The position numbers were made by a program, and so were the translations under genes. The notes beneath the pieces were generated by a model that was not told the origin of the DNA, did no database searches, and was given only the letters and a program-made list of their open reading frames with translations. Shown one piece after another: positions 22,886 through 33,838 of a stretch of DNA of 64,000 bases. How positions within the stretch are numbered: the stretch's first letter is position 1; each line of letters begins with the position of its first letter. The DNA is from Costus lasius (Eukaryota > Streptophyta > Magnoliopsida > Zingiberales > Costaceae), in contig CM050450.1 of assembly GCA_027563935.2 (NCBI GenBank), positions 13,561,957-13,625,956 on the forward strand. The letters are read 5' to 3'.

Positions 22886-23175
22886 TTATGGCTTTACTTT
22901 GTTTCTACAAAATTTTTCAATATGGCCAGGCATCTTACAATAGTTGCATGTTCTCATTTTCTCATCTTGAAAGTTATTTCTACCTCCACCTCTTCCTTGT
23001 CTTCCTCTACCTCTACCATGTATACCACCACGTATTGCTTCTCTTCTCACTCCATGTTGGTTGAATGGCTCTTTGACATTAGCCTTGGAATGAAAGGCAC
23101 TTTCAAGTGATTGCTCAATATGCCTACATAATCTTTGCTCATGCATTTCAAGTGAACCCATTAAATCATGAACAT
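22886..23175 (-). pseudogene. gag: Copia 2 gag C-terminus with zinc knuckle
   Basis: A 91-codon fragment: MGSLEMHEQRL helix, Arg/Gly-rich segment (GGIHGRGRGRQGRGGGR) and a CCHC zinc knuckle CNYCKMPGHIEKFC. The N-terminal two-thirds of gag is missing because the frame runs into the element that starts at 23179. Confidence 0.8.
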
Positions 23176-23507
23176 TTAGGGTGTGTTTACTAGGAAGGAT
23201 GGAAAATATGAAGGATGGGAAAATTAGAAGGATAGGAAAGTTAGATGGAAGGGAAAATAAAAAAAATTTCCTTCCTTGTGTTTACTTGAAAGGATGGAAA
23301 GTAAGATGGATTGATATGTATACTCCGATTTTAGATTTTTATACTCATAATAATAAAAAAATTAAATACTTATACTTACTTATTAAATTATATTAAATAT
23401 AATCACTATTGAATAAAAAGATATCAAATATAAAACATATTACAAATATGATCTAAATTTTTTAAAATAAACGTACTTGAGATTGATAATTTGAAATACC
23501 TTGATAG

Positions 23508-23682
23508 CTTTTTTTGTTAGGGCCACCCCACCCATAACAGGTCTAGGCCCAGCGGGCTAGGTCCATCCGACCTCACGAATCCTGGTTTGGATCCCCGTTA
23601 CCCCAAACAATTCACGTCTGCAGCGGGATTCGACCCCTGTCCATGACCCTCACGAGTCATGACCCTTTAACCATCTGAGCTG
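23508..23682 (-). mobile_element. tRNA-derived SINE, copy a
   Basis: On the minus strand the unit starts AGCTCAGATGGTTAAAGG (A-box-like), has GGGGTCGAATCC (B-box-like, cf. GGTTCGANTCC), and ends GGGGTGGCCCTAACAAAAAA. It is about 175 bp. Four sibling copies are listed below. The related Harbinger-like element at 8775-10185 lacks it at the equivalent point (ATACCTTCATAATTT), giving an empty site. Confidence 0.8.
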
Positions 23683-23686
23683 TAGG

Positions 23687-23860
23687 CCTTTTTTGTTAGG
23701 GCCACCCCCCGTAACAGGTCCAGGCCCAACGGGCTAGGTCCCTCCGACCTCACGAATCCCGGTTTGGATCTCCGTTACCCCAAACAATTCACGTCTGCAG
23801 CAGGATTCGACCCCTGTCCATGACCCTCACAAGTCATGACCCTTTAACCATCTGAGCTGC
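23687..23860 (-). mobile_element. tRNA-derived SINE, copy b
   Basis: Same family and orientation as copy a, directly adjacent. A few differences (CCCCCCG run, CAAGTCATG) show the copies are not a fresh duplication. It ends GAGCTGC at 23860, followed by ATTTATCAAACAATAATTTA of the host element. Confidence 0.8.
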
Positions 23861-24579
23861 ATTTATCAAACAATAATTTACCAAATTCAAAAAGATATCA
23901 AATATAAAACATATTACAATTAATCTCAAGGTGAACTACATGTGTCCTATCCTAATTACAGTGAACTTCATGCTCATACCAAATTCAAAAAGAATTAAGC
24001 AGTTCCATATACCTTTGGTAGAAAGGGTCTAGAGTTGGCTTTCCTATGGAGAAGCTCTCCATTTTCAATATCAGGCAACACAATAATCATTCAGTTAACT
24101 CAATCAAACAAAAACAAATTGAAAACTCATTAGTTTCTTCAATAATTCCAGCTTTGGAGTTCATTGCTTGTTAGTGATAATTCATTGGGCAAGATTTCAC
24201 CCACAATATAAAGGGATATTATTCATTAACAACAAAATATAGCAGGGCAAAGACATCAAAACAATTTAAGCCTGATTTTTGATAAGTAGATAACTATTTA
24301 ACAATAGACCATAGAAGCTGCTGTCAACATTGAAGCCTGATTTTTCAGTGAAATTTCATCGGCTGCAGGCTTGGCATCAGAACTAGGCTGCAATCCAGTG
24401 AAATCTAGCACCCACAAACAAGATTGTTCTCTAGAGTTGCTGACATAATATCAACTAAAACTAAGACAAGATTAAGTCAAGCACAAGTGAACTGACACAA
24501 TATCAACTAAAAATTGAAATGAAAGTAGCAGCAAGAAATGATTCAGTAGCTCAATGGCATGAAATCAATTACTAAAGCT

Positions 24580-25000
24580 AAAAATGCATATGCTTACAAA
24601 TTGTCTCGGTAAAAGGAGAAAACAGAGAGGAGAATGGTGGCAGGAGGAGAAGACAGGGAGAAGAAACAGAGAGGAGCAACAGCCAGAGGAGAAGATAGGG
24701 AGGAGAAATAGAGAGGAGAGCAGCAGCTGGAGGAGAAGACAAGGAGGAGAAAATACCTTCAGTCGAGAGCGTTGAGTTGTAAGAGCGTCGAGCGGCGAAA
24801 TCACCGGCAGCGAAATCACCGGCGGCTTCAAGCGACGAGAGTGTTGAGCTGTAAGAGCGTCGAGCGGTGAGATCTTTGAGCGCGAGAGCGTCAGCGTCGA
24901 GCGGCGAGCTTCGAGCGCGAGAGTGTTGAGCAGAAGCGGATTAGGGCGTGAGGATAAAATCAATGCGCTTCGAGTGTTTCGTTCGCCAAAAATCCGCCCG
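24580..25000. other. GA-rich and GC-rich core of the Harbinger-like element
   Basis: Purine-rich GGAGGAGAAGACAGGGAGAAG units occur at 24630-24750. Repeated GAGCGTCGAGCGGCGA words occur at 24780-24920. No reading frame resembles a known protein. It could be captured host exon sequence, but I cannot support that. Confidence 0.35.
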
Positions 25001-25020
25001 ATTTGGGCGGATACAAAACA

Positions 25021-25841
25021 GTGGATTTGTAGGCTTGTTAGTTGTAAGATGTTCATTTGTAGACTTGTAGTTGTAGTTATTTATTTTATTATAATTATAT
25101 GACTTGTCATTTGTACACCATGATTAATTTTATTTTTTTATAGGCAATAGGTTTTTATAAATGTCTTGTTCTGATAACATTGAGAAAGTTGATGAGAATT
25201 GCAACACGGTAATAGGTTTTTATAAATGTCTTCTTCTGATAACATTTGTACACCATGATTAACATTGACTTGTCATTTGTGGAATTCTATGTTTTATGAC
25301 TTTATCATCTTGTTGAACTTGTCTATTTGTGTTGTTGAATGTTGAACTATATTGTTGAATGTAAAACTATGCTGTTGAATGTTACAATTTATGCTATTTT
25401 GTTTTTAATGTTAACTATGTTGTTGTGTTGTTGATAATTTAGGTATAATTTGCTACATATGTTGCTGAATGTAATATAGTTATTTATTTTCAGATGCTAG
25501 CTATGTTGTTTTACCAGGGTAGTCGGGTTTGTGGGTACCCGTTTTACTCTACCCAAAATTTATCTATTGTTAGGGTTTTTATAGGGTCGGGTACTCGAAT
25601 ATTATTTGGGTAACCATATATATATGTTAAAATTTAATAAGGTAAATATTTAAGCGGGTATTTATAGGGTTCAGGTATTAAATGGGTAGTTAAATTTTTA
25701 ATAGGGTAGGGTTCGAGTAGGGGTTCTAAAAATTATACAGGTAGTTATTAGGGTATGGGTAGTAAAAGAATTCTCCGGGTTAAGGTACGGGTAGTATGAA
25801 AAATACGAATACCCTATCCGCTGCCATCCCTAGACGTGATG
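25021..25841. other. Junction DNA and hAT-like end before the F5H copy 1 exon
   Basis: AT-rich with a small internal repeat (AATAGGTTTTTATAAATGTC at about 25147 and 25212). 25510-25830 is rich in GGGTA(C/G)(C/T)CG motifs and ends CTGCCATCCCTA; reversed this is TAGGGATGGCAG, a hAT-type terminus. The matching left end (CCAGGGTAGTCGGG) is poor. This block replaces F5H exon 1 and the intron. The nine bases before 25842 (GACGTGATG) are the last intron bases shared with the intact gene. Confidence 0.5.
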
Positions 25842-26498
25842 GTTGGCGGGATAGAGACGGTGGCGGCCACCATCGGGTGGGCCATGGCTGAACTCATGCG
25901 CAACCCCGATGACATGCGCCGGGTGCAGGAAGAACTCGACGACGTGATCGGGCTGGACCGCCCAGTCCGAGAGAGCGACCTCGACAAGCTCCCTTCTTCA
26001 AGTGCGTCATCAAGGAGACGCTCGCTCCGCCTCCACCCGCCGATCCCGCTCCTCCTCCACGAAACCGCCGAGGACTGCGAGGTCGCGGGCTATGCCATTC
26101 CTGCGCGCTCCCGCGTTTTGGTCAATGTCTGGGCCATCTGCCGCGACGCATCCGCGTGGAAGGACGCGGCCGAGTTTCGGCCCGCGCGGTTCGCGCCTGG
26201 AGGCGAGGCGGCGGCGCTGGACTTCAAAGGGAACTGCTTCGAGTTCCTGACATTCGGGTCGGGACGGCGGTCGTGCCCGGGCAGGCAGCTTGGGCTGCTC
26301 GCGCTGCAGCTGACGGTGGCACAGCTGGTTCATTGTTTCACGTGGGCGCTGCCTGCCGGCATGAAACCGGCGGAGATGGACATGGGGGACGTGTTTGGGC
26401 TCACGGCGCCACGGGCGGTGCGGCTTGTCGCTGTACCGAATCCGCGCCTGACATGTCCACTATACCAAGCGGCGGCGCCGGCTCTTCAGGCTAATTGA
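25842..26498 (+). pseudogene. F5H: F5H (CYP84A) copy 1, exon 2 remnant
   Basis: Nearly identical to exon 2 of the intact gene at 50388. Retained: I-helix GGIETV (GGTETV in the intact copy), the FRPARF motif, the heme loop FGSGRRSCPG with its Cys ligand, and the C-terminal MGDVFGLTAPRAV tail. Lost: all of exon 1, the intron, the true splice acceptor (about 15 bp covering TCGCAG and the first codons is deleted) and the K-helix. There a 1-nt deletion near 25991 and a 4-nt insertion near 26022 put about 12 codons out of frame. They replace KETLR with unrelated residues, so the invariant Glu of ExxR is gone. The frame then reopens to the normal stop. It cannot encode an active P450. Confidence 0.93.
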
Positions 26499-26568
26499 GA
26501 TTCTGGGGAAGCGATGAAAGAGTCTGCGCACCATCAATTAATTGAGATTCAAGCAACGTCTATTAATG

Positions 26569-26574
26569 AATAAA
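26569..26574 (+). terminator. Polyadenylation signal AATAAA (copy 1)
   Basis: It lies 71 bp after the stop codon of the pseudogene, within AATGAATAAAAG, the same context as at 51116. Confidence 0.5.
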
Positions 26575-27235
26575 AGTCTGCGTATTTTACAGGCATTTTT
26601 ATTTTCATTTTCTTCTGCCCAGTCGCCCTCATAAAAGTAAAAATTGCCAAATATCTTGATCAGTATGCACTGAGTAGTGCTCTTACTCATCAAGTTTGTG
26701 CTTAATTTTAACTCGATCGCACCACAATCAGTTGCTTGGTTTTTTTTTTGGCCGAATTAAACGTTGACACTGAACCGGGTGAGTAATGTGGCCGGTCTGC
26801 CTCGTTCGATTTGGAAAAAGAAAAAGTGGTGCATTTTGATTAGTGTGTTAAAAAAAATAAAAAATTGCTAAATCATGATTAATCAAACTCATCCATTTAG
26901 TCAATGAATAATTTTTTAAAGAAGATAATTGAGATTTGGTTATATAAACCGGTTATATAATTAATGTGTAAAAACTTAAAACTATAAAAAATTTTCAACC
27001 TTACCTTTGAAAATTTTTTCTACGCGGAGACTCAGCCTAGGAATCTTTAGTGGAGAAATTTCTCTCCATTGATTTTGCTATAAATTTCGTATAATATCAA
27101 CTCATCCTATGTTGTACAGGTATACACGAATTATAAAGCAAGATCAACATATAACATTTTTTCGGCTGAAGATTCCTAGGCTCCGCCTAGGAAATTTTCT
27201 CCTTACCTTTACTCTTTTTTCCTTCCTTTTTACCA

Positions 27236-27238
<3 letters not shown>

Positions 27239-27274
<36 letters not shown>
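27239..27274. repeat. (TA)n microsatellite
   Basis: About 18 uninterrupted TA units. The paralogous site in arm 2 (about 51698-51708) has only a short TA run. Confidence 0.95.
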
Positions 27275-27276
<2 letters not shown>

Positions 27277-28592
27277 TTGATGCTTTTAAAAATGATAATT
27301 TTATAAATTAACAATTTAATAAATAGCTAATATTAAATTAGATTAGTCAAAAAATTATATACATATAATTACTGATTAATGGAAATCCTAAAAATTCGAT
27401 TAACCGGTTGACAAGTTTTTTTTTAAGAACTGTTTATATTTTTGCAGAATCGATAGGTTTGATTTATGATGAAATATTAGGTCATAATTCAATTAACTAA
27501 ATCGTAAACACTCATAATTATGATTGGATTAGCTCATAATAACGTAAGCAATATGCAACTTTGTAACCTTTTGCCCCAATAATGCAAGCCAAAGTGAATA
27601 AAGTGAGTGTTTTTGTTGCATAAGCCGGTCCTTGAATCTCATAATGAAGAATATTTATAATCATGAGATCAATTTGAGAGATATCGATGGTGTCCGTTAG
27701 TGGCTGATAATAATATCTTGAAATTGAACTTTGCATTTATTATTTGTCTTGCTCTATATAAAAATAAAAATAATGATTGAGAGATGTTAATTTAAATTTC
27801 TTAGGATTAGGTCTAACTCTCTCATCATTCTTGTCGAGTATAAAGGCACGAGTTAATTAATTATTAGCTATTGCAGTGGGTGACTTTGCTTCGCCAATTT
27901 TGTATTCCCATTTCACTTGATTGAAATATATATACGTGAATGGCAGACAATTGTGGAGTTCACTTTAAATTCTTCAACGTGATAGGAAAACAAACTGACT
28001 ATATAATTTTAGCTAAAAGTATAATTATCACCTAAACCAACTCACTAGCTTTCTATATATATAAATGAGTTACATGAATCTCCTTGACTGATCTGAACAA
28101 TTTAGGTCATAAATGAGTTTGACCTGATTATGATCTAAGTGGTGCTTGAGTAAGATAAACTTGATATTTAGTATGAATTGTGGAGAAACTATTTGATTGG
28201 CAAATTTCATCATTAGCTAAAAGTTGGGGCATATAGATTTTTTTTTTTTAAAAAAAAAAATTAGCTCTACTTGTACACATTAGAAGTAAGTCTTCTCTAA
28301 CTTGCAACAAAATAATTTTGAAATCTTAATCACCTTTGATTTTCAACAACAAAAAAGAATGAAATGAATTCATTCTTAAAGACAAAAGAAAAGGTGTCAA
28401 AAAAAAAATACAATTAAATGACGCAACACTTATTAGCCAAGAGACGGGTCTTTTTGATATGAAAGAATGAGTCTTACGTTTCAGCTAAGGCATAGATAGC
28501 AATATACCATAAAAATAAAATATAATTATTTTTATTAATTAGATTTCCCAATTTTAACATTCCAAGTGCCAATTGTCATGTCTTGATTATTA

Positions 28593-28904
28593 TATATATA
28601 ATTTTGTGGGGTCATTTTTGGCATTTAAAAATATGATTTGATCTTTTTCAAATTCACCTTATAAAATATTTTTTTTTATTTTAATGGGTTCTGGCTTCCA
28701 ATAAACACAAGTATTCATTATTAATTATCCCTGAAAATCAGGGCACCTTTGATTGAGAGATTTATGTTATGAAATAAATTACAAATAAAATGGCTGAACA
28801 GTATAATTCATTAAATATTAAATCAAAAATACATGATGATTTCAAAATTAAAAAATAACAGAAGAGAAAAGTCTTCATCAACTTGGATGATTTATATCTG
28901 CCAA
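28593..28904. other. AT-rich spacer
   Basis: No feature is recognised. It lies between the end of arm-1 homology and the A2 tandem repeat. It is absent at the corresponding junction in arm 2, where block B follows directly. Confidence 0.5.
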
Positions 28905-29309
28905 ATATCCGGCCTTACAAAGGCTTATTGGATAATTTAGATCTAGAAGACATCCGGTCTCAATGACTTGTTGGATGTTTAACCTGAGAAATACCCGACC
29001 TCAATGGCTTGTTGGGTAAGGATACCCGGTCATAATGAGTTGTTGAATATTTAAATTGACGACTGCTTGGTCTTGATGACTTGTGAGCATTTGAAGAAGG
29101 CATCCGGTCTCAATGACTTATGAGATCTTCAATTTGAGAACTACCCGGCCTCAATGGCTTGTTGGGAAAAGATATCCGGTCATAATGACTTGTTGAATAT
29201 TTAAATTTGGGAAAATTATTCAGTCTCACGACTTGTTGGATAATTGAATTTGGGAAAATTATCCGATCTCACGACTTGTTGGATAATTAAATTTGGAAAA
29301 ATTATCCGG

Positions 29310-29484
29310 CTTTTTTGTTAGGGTCACCCCACCCATAACAGGTCCAGGCCCAGCGGGCTAGGTCCCTCCGACCTCACGAATCCTGGTTTGGATCCCCGTT
29401 ACCCCAAACAATTCACGTCTGCAGCAGGATTCGACCCCTGTCCATGACCCTCACGAGTCATGACCCTTTAACCATCTGAGCTGC
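29310..29484 (-). mobile_element. tRNA-derived SINE, copy c
   Basis: Same family as the copies at 23508. It reads from TTTTTTGTTAGGGTCACCCC on plus to CTGAGCTGC. It forms the left arm of a near-perfect inverted repeat with copy d, with essentially no spacer. Confidence 0.85.
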
Positions 29485-29656
29485 AGCTCAATGGTTAAAG
29501 GGTCATGACTCGTGAGGGTCATGGACAGGGGTCGAATCCTGCTGCAGACGTGAATTGTTTGGGGTAACGGGGATCCAAACCAGGATTCGTGAGGTCGGAG
29601 GGACCTAGCCCGCTGGGCCTGGACCTGTTATGGGTGGGGTGGCCCTAACAAAAAAG
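29485..29656 (+). mobile_element. tRNA-derived SINE, copy d
   Basis: Opposite orientation: AGCTCAATGGTTAAAGGG (A-box side), GGGGTCGAATCCTG (B-box-like), ending GGCCCTAACAAAAAAGG. It is nearly identical to the reverse complement of copy c. Confidence 0.85.
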
Positions 29657-29659
29657 GCG

Positions 29660-29833
29660 CCTTTTTTGTTAGGGCCACCCCACCCGTAACAGGTCCAGGC
29701 CCAGCGGGCTAGGTCCCTCCGACCTCACGAATCCCGGTTTGGATCCCTGTTACCCCAAACAATTCACGTCTGCAGCGGGATTCGACCCCTGTCCATGACC
29801 CTCACGAGTCATGACCCTTTAACCATTGAGCTG
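29660..29833 (-). mobile_element. tRNA-derived SINE, copy e
   Basis: Third copy, again minus, joined to copy d through GGCGCC. Small differences (CACCCGTAAC, CAGCGGGATT) make it closer to the 23687 type. It ends TTGAGCTG before the host tandem repeat resumes. Confidence 0.85.
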
Positions 29834-30150
29834 TCTCACGACTTGTCGGATAATTAAATTTGATAAAATTACCCGGCCTTGCGGCTTATTGGGTAAAGAT
29901 ATCCGGCCTGATGGCTTGTTGGATATTCGATTTCAGAAGTTACCTTGCCTCAATGGCTTATTGGGTAAAGATATCTGGCCTAGCGGCGTGTTGGATATTT
30001 TAGTCTTAATAAACACAATATCATATTGAGGAGTTACACTCCGACGATAAACGTCGACGTACGCACCTCCCAAATAATATTTTATTATGAAAATTAATTC
30101 TTTATCCAGCCTTAATGGGTTATTAGATATTTGATTTAAAGGTGTATAGC

Positions 30151-31790
30151 CTTGATGGCCTGTTGTATATTTCAATTTCAATTGGCTTTGATCCTACTCA
30201 TAGCTTTGCTTCAATCCGGCATTCAAATAAAAAATCTGATATCATATTCGAACAGATCAGCTTCGATATAGTAGGGATCGATACTTTGATCATGTCAAAA
30301 GTCATCTAATCGACTCAGATATGCTCAAATCATCTTCAGCCATTGATTTCATATTTAAATCAAATTTATCTTGACTGTCTATTTAGATTCGTAGATCCAC
30401 TTCAATTCAAGTCTCGGATTGAATATCTGATATTATATATGACAAGATCATGTTTGATTTGATAGGGATCGACTCCTTGATCATGTTAAACGTCATCCGA
30501 TCGATTTAGATGTGCTCAAATCATCTTCAGCCGTTGATTTCATGTTTGATTGTTCGCAGATCCGTTTTAATTCAAGTCTCGAATAGAAAATTTGATAACA
30601 TCTAAAAAGATCAAGTCCTATTTGATAGGGATCAACTCCTTGATCATGTAGATCATCAATGGATTGACCTAGATATACTCAAATCAATTTTGGCCATTGA
30701 TATAGATTTAAATCTGATTTACCACGGCCGTTTATATAAATTCATAGATTTGTATCGATCTGAGTGTCAGATCGAAGATCAGATATCATATTTGGAAAGC
30801 TCAAGTTCGATATAGTAGAGATCGATATCTTGATCATGTTAAACTTCAACCGATTGACTAAGATATGCTCCGATTATTCTCAGCCGTTCATTTGTTTTAA
30901 TTCAGATCTGAACCGACGATTTGATTTGAACGGGTCTGAACCGTTCGATTCAATTTGATAAATCAGAAATATCTCAACCGTCCGATGTAACTCAAAATAA
31001 TCTGGAACGCCAATCTGATTTCAAATCTGGATTGTCAATTTAATTTAATTGGATCTAGACCTTTCGATTCAATTTATTTAAACAGATTAATATCAGCCGT
31101 TCGATTTGACTTGATGTAATCTGGACCATCTATTTGAATTAAATTTGGCCTGTCGATTTCAAGTGAACGAATATCAGCCGTTGGATTCAATTTATTTAAA
31201 CGAGTTGATCTAAACTGTTAGATCCATCTTGAAATGAACTAGAGCGTTGATCTTATTTGGATCTTGACAGTTGATTTGAACAGGATGAATCACAGCCGTT
31301 GATTTAAATTTATTTGATCAGGTTAATCTGATCCATCTGATTAAGTCTGAAGTAATCTGGAGTGTTGATTTTGATGAAGGTCTGGACCGTCGATCATAGG
31401 AGGATGAATCTCAGCCGTCCAAACATTTTCTCCTCTCTTTCGACGACGGCGGTGGCGAACGAAACTAGAGTTCGTCATCGCTGGCAACTCGCTGCTTCTT
31501 TGGCCAATCTGTTTTACGGGTAGCTTCTATATGTAGAGGAGAACTTGTGGCCGGAATTTGGAGGCTTCCGGTGGATTATAGACGACGAATCGAAGCTCTT
31601 GGCGGAAACATGGTCGTGGGCATTAAATATTTCGATTTTGGCAATCTGGCCGTCAGATCGCCGGATCTTTCTGTCTGTCGGTGCGCACGCTCGAGGAGAG
31701 TGTGTGACCAAAGTTTGATCTTGATCGGATGGCTGGATTTGACGAAAGATTCATTTGAACATTCTGAGTTGTGACGGTGATGATAAACAG
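30151..31790 (+). mobile_element. LTR-like repeat, copy A2
   Basis: Paralogue of 7191-8586: the same run of GATCTGGACCGT(T/C)GATT-type units, CTCAGCCGT(T/C)CGATT words and GC-richer end (31430-31700). At the place of the PBS-like site it reads TTTGGAGGCTTCCGGTGG, more diverged than in A1. No coding sequence is supported. Confidence 0.45.
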
Positions 31791-31856
31791 TATTTTTTTT
31801 TTTTGCGGGATCGATATTTTTTTGGCTAGAGTATCGTTCTCTAGGATTTAATCGGA

Positions 31857-32095
31857 AATTTACTCTCCGCAAATGTGATTTTCGTAGGAGTATCCTCTCC
31901 GATTTGATATAGAGTTTACTCTCCGTAAAGGTGATTTTCGTAGGAGTATCTTCTCTGATTTATTATAGAGTTCACTCTCCGTAACAGTGATTTTCGTAGG
32001 AGTGTCATCTCTGATTTGATATGGAGTTCACTTTTCGTAAAGGTGATTTTCGTAGGAGTATCCTCTCTGATTTGATATGGGAGTTTACTCTCTGT
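31857..32095. repeat. 57-bp tandem repeat, about 4 units
   Basis: Each unit contains ACTCTCCGTAAAGGTGATTT and CGTAGGAGTATCCTCTCTGA. Units differ by a few bases each. It lies beside the A2 repeat and has no counterpart elsewhere in the window. Confidence 0.9.
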
Positions 32096-33345
32096 GAGAA
32101 TAAAGTGGGAAAAGAAGAAGAGGAATAAAAATGTATACCTATGTAGAGAAAGATATCCTTCTACAGTATTTTTCGTGATGTTAGCGTCTGAATGTAAAAA
32201 TAAAATTCTCCTTCTTAATGTCAGCAGCGTCTGGACGTTGTCAGATTTTTTTTTTCTTGTGTCCTTATAGAGCCAAGCACCCCTTATATACAAATTATCT
32301 TTGTTATTTTTATTACAATAAATAAATATATTTATTTGCAACGTTGCCTCATCTCATCTCATCTCAATCGTATGTGTATTTGCTTGAAATTTTCTCACGA
32401 TCCTTCTGTTACCACATCTTTGGTCAGCAATAGGTTTTTTTTTTAATATTTTATTATCATGTTTTGCTAATTCGAACACAGCATATGTTTGCTATACTAT
32501 TTTTCTTTGTCCATGTATGCACAACCTATCAAATTTGTGATTTTGACCAAAGCTACACAATCTGGATCAAGTACAATTTTGACCAAACAAAATTAGAGGC
32601 AATTGCGATTAAACGAAATTCACTACACGTTTATTCAATTGCAATTTTTGTTTGACAAAATCGAATATAATTTTGACCAAACAAAATTAATAGCAATTTT
32701 AACCAATTTTCATTCGATATTTTTTTATTTCCAAGAAAGATCGGGTCAAAATTGAATTTCAATTTCATCTCTCACTTAATTTCAATTTCAATTCGACATA
32801 GATTTTTTAATCAATTAATTAGTAACTAATTAATTAGTAACTAATTAATTAATTAATTAATCTCATTTCATTTTTTTACCTTCAACAAATTTATACCAAT
32901 TAATAGCCTAATTAATTATTCAAAAATAAGCTTGTATTTTAGTTTGCTAATACATATTTAAAATAATATAATAATATTTAAATATAATATTATTTTTCTT
33001 TTTTTTTTTTGAACAAGTCCAATCTATATAAGAGTCACTATATTGTTCCCGTCTTTGTAAAAATTTAAACGTGTTAACGTTGGATCAAAAGAGAAAATAT
33101 CTAATCCGTATAATTAGATAATGGATTATACTAAATTTCAATGTGATACTTGTTTTAATTCTAAGATTGACATATGTTTTGTAAGATCTTACCAAACAAG
33201 ATTACTTAAAATTTCTAGAAAAATCGGCACCCTATAAAATACACTGGCCGTTAAACTATGCCGAGGTTGAACTAGCCTGCTTCAAAAGTTGACATCATTT
33301 GAGGTGTGTAAGGGTTGAATCATCAGAGCCCTCTAGTGCTTCTTC
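32096..33345. other. AT-rich intergenic DNA
   Basis: No gene is supported. It holds an ATTAATTA-rich stretch (32810-32860), several ATTTTGACCAAA(C/G) words (32540-32700) and poly-T runs. The last about 25 bp before 33346 (CAGAGCCCTCTAGTGCTTC) match arm 2 at about 52908. Confidence 0.5.
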
Positions 33346-33838
33346 TAGAGATGACAATTTGACTCATCGGGATCGAGTACCTGAACCTAACTTATTTACA
33401 CTAGGTTCGAGTGCCCGTTTATCTAAATGGGACGAGTATAAGATTAATATATATAACCCATGTCAGGTTTAGGTTGAATTCGGGTTTAAAACCTTCAGTA
33501 CCTGAAACCCGAACCCGATTTTAATATATCACATATGAGTTATGATTTGCCCCAAGTGTGAGTCTATAGTGGCAAAGAGCCTATGAATTTTTTTCTTTAC
33601 TTTCCATTCTTTCTCTTGTGTGCTCCTGACTTCATGAACCCTAGCTAAGTCTCTACCGCCCAACCTCGTCAATTGTTCCAGCATCTACTCTAACCCGGGT
33701 ACCCATTTAAGTACCCGACTTAGGATCGAGTTGTATAATAGAATACCATACTTGGTTTTAGATAGTGGATAATACAAATCGGTTCAGATTTGGATAGTGA
33801 AGAAAAATAAAAGTGTACATGATCCGTTGTCACCCCTA
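33346..33838. mobile_element. Non-autonomous hAT element, arm 1 copy
   Basis: Ends TAGAGATGACAATTTGACTC and, reversed, TAGGGGTGACAACGGATC. The flanks GCTTCTTC and TCTCCTTC are near-identical 8-mers. The interior has GGGTACCTGAA/AACCCGAACCCG words. It is the same insertion as 52931-53429 and is shared by both arms, so it predates the duplication. Confidence 0.85.

Larger units (their letters stand above)
19386..23178 (-). mobile_element. Truncated Ty1/Copia element (Copia 2) in the F5H copy 1 leader
   Basis: The 3' LTR (19386-19701) begins TGTTGGCTAGC and ends TTTTAACA. The next bases, 19702-19710, read AAGGAGGAG on the element strand, a polypurine tract. The RNaseH/RT, integrase, protease and zinc-knuckle end of gag follow to 23175. 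The 5' half of gag and the 5' LTR are not found; the coding stops where a Harbinger-like element begins (23179). ATTTG at 19381-19385 is the presumed target duplication, but its partner is missing. Several stops and a frameshift make it inactive. Confidence 0.9.
23179..25020. mobile_element. Harbinger-like TIR element, one end missing
   Basis: Preceded by TTA (23176-23178), it starts GGGTGTGTTTACTAGGAAGG and continues through GGAAAGTTAGATGGAAGGG. This end matches the inverted right end of 8775-10185. The far side (24985-25020) matches the other element up to GTGGATTTGT; beyond that homology stops, so the second terminus is absent or replaced. The interior includes two SINE copies (23508-23860) and a GC/GA-rich part (24600-24960). 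No transposase is seen. It interrupts Copia 2. Confidence 0.65.
26499..28592. other. 3' UTR and downstream flank of F5H copy 1 (arm 1)
   Basis: Aligns with 51051-52904 over most of its length. An AATAAA at 26569-26574 is in the same place as in the intact gene. A (TA)n microsatellite (27239-27274) is longer than its counterpart. Homology to arm 2 ends at TTGTCATGTCTTGATTATTA near 28592. No other gene was found. Confidence 0.85.
28905..30150. repeat. About 42-bp tandem repeat, second locus (A2), with SINE cluster
   Basis: Diverged units carry CGGCCTCAATGGCTTGTTGG followed by ATATT or GTAAAGATA. They are the same family as 6560-7190, including the shared spacer AACACAATATCATATTGAGG near 30010. 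Three SINEs (29310-29833) interrupt the array. Confidence 0.85.

Noticed and set aside
25836..26498. Reading F5H copy 1 as a functional short P450
   Set aside because: It lacks exon 1, the acceptor and the ExxR Glu. The open frame is accidental to compensating indels.
31514..31872. Small frames at the GC-rich end of the A2 repeat
   Set aside because: The paralogous A1 region (8385-8598) does not conserve the reading frames.
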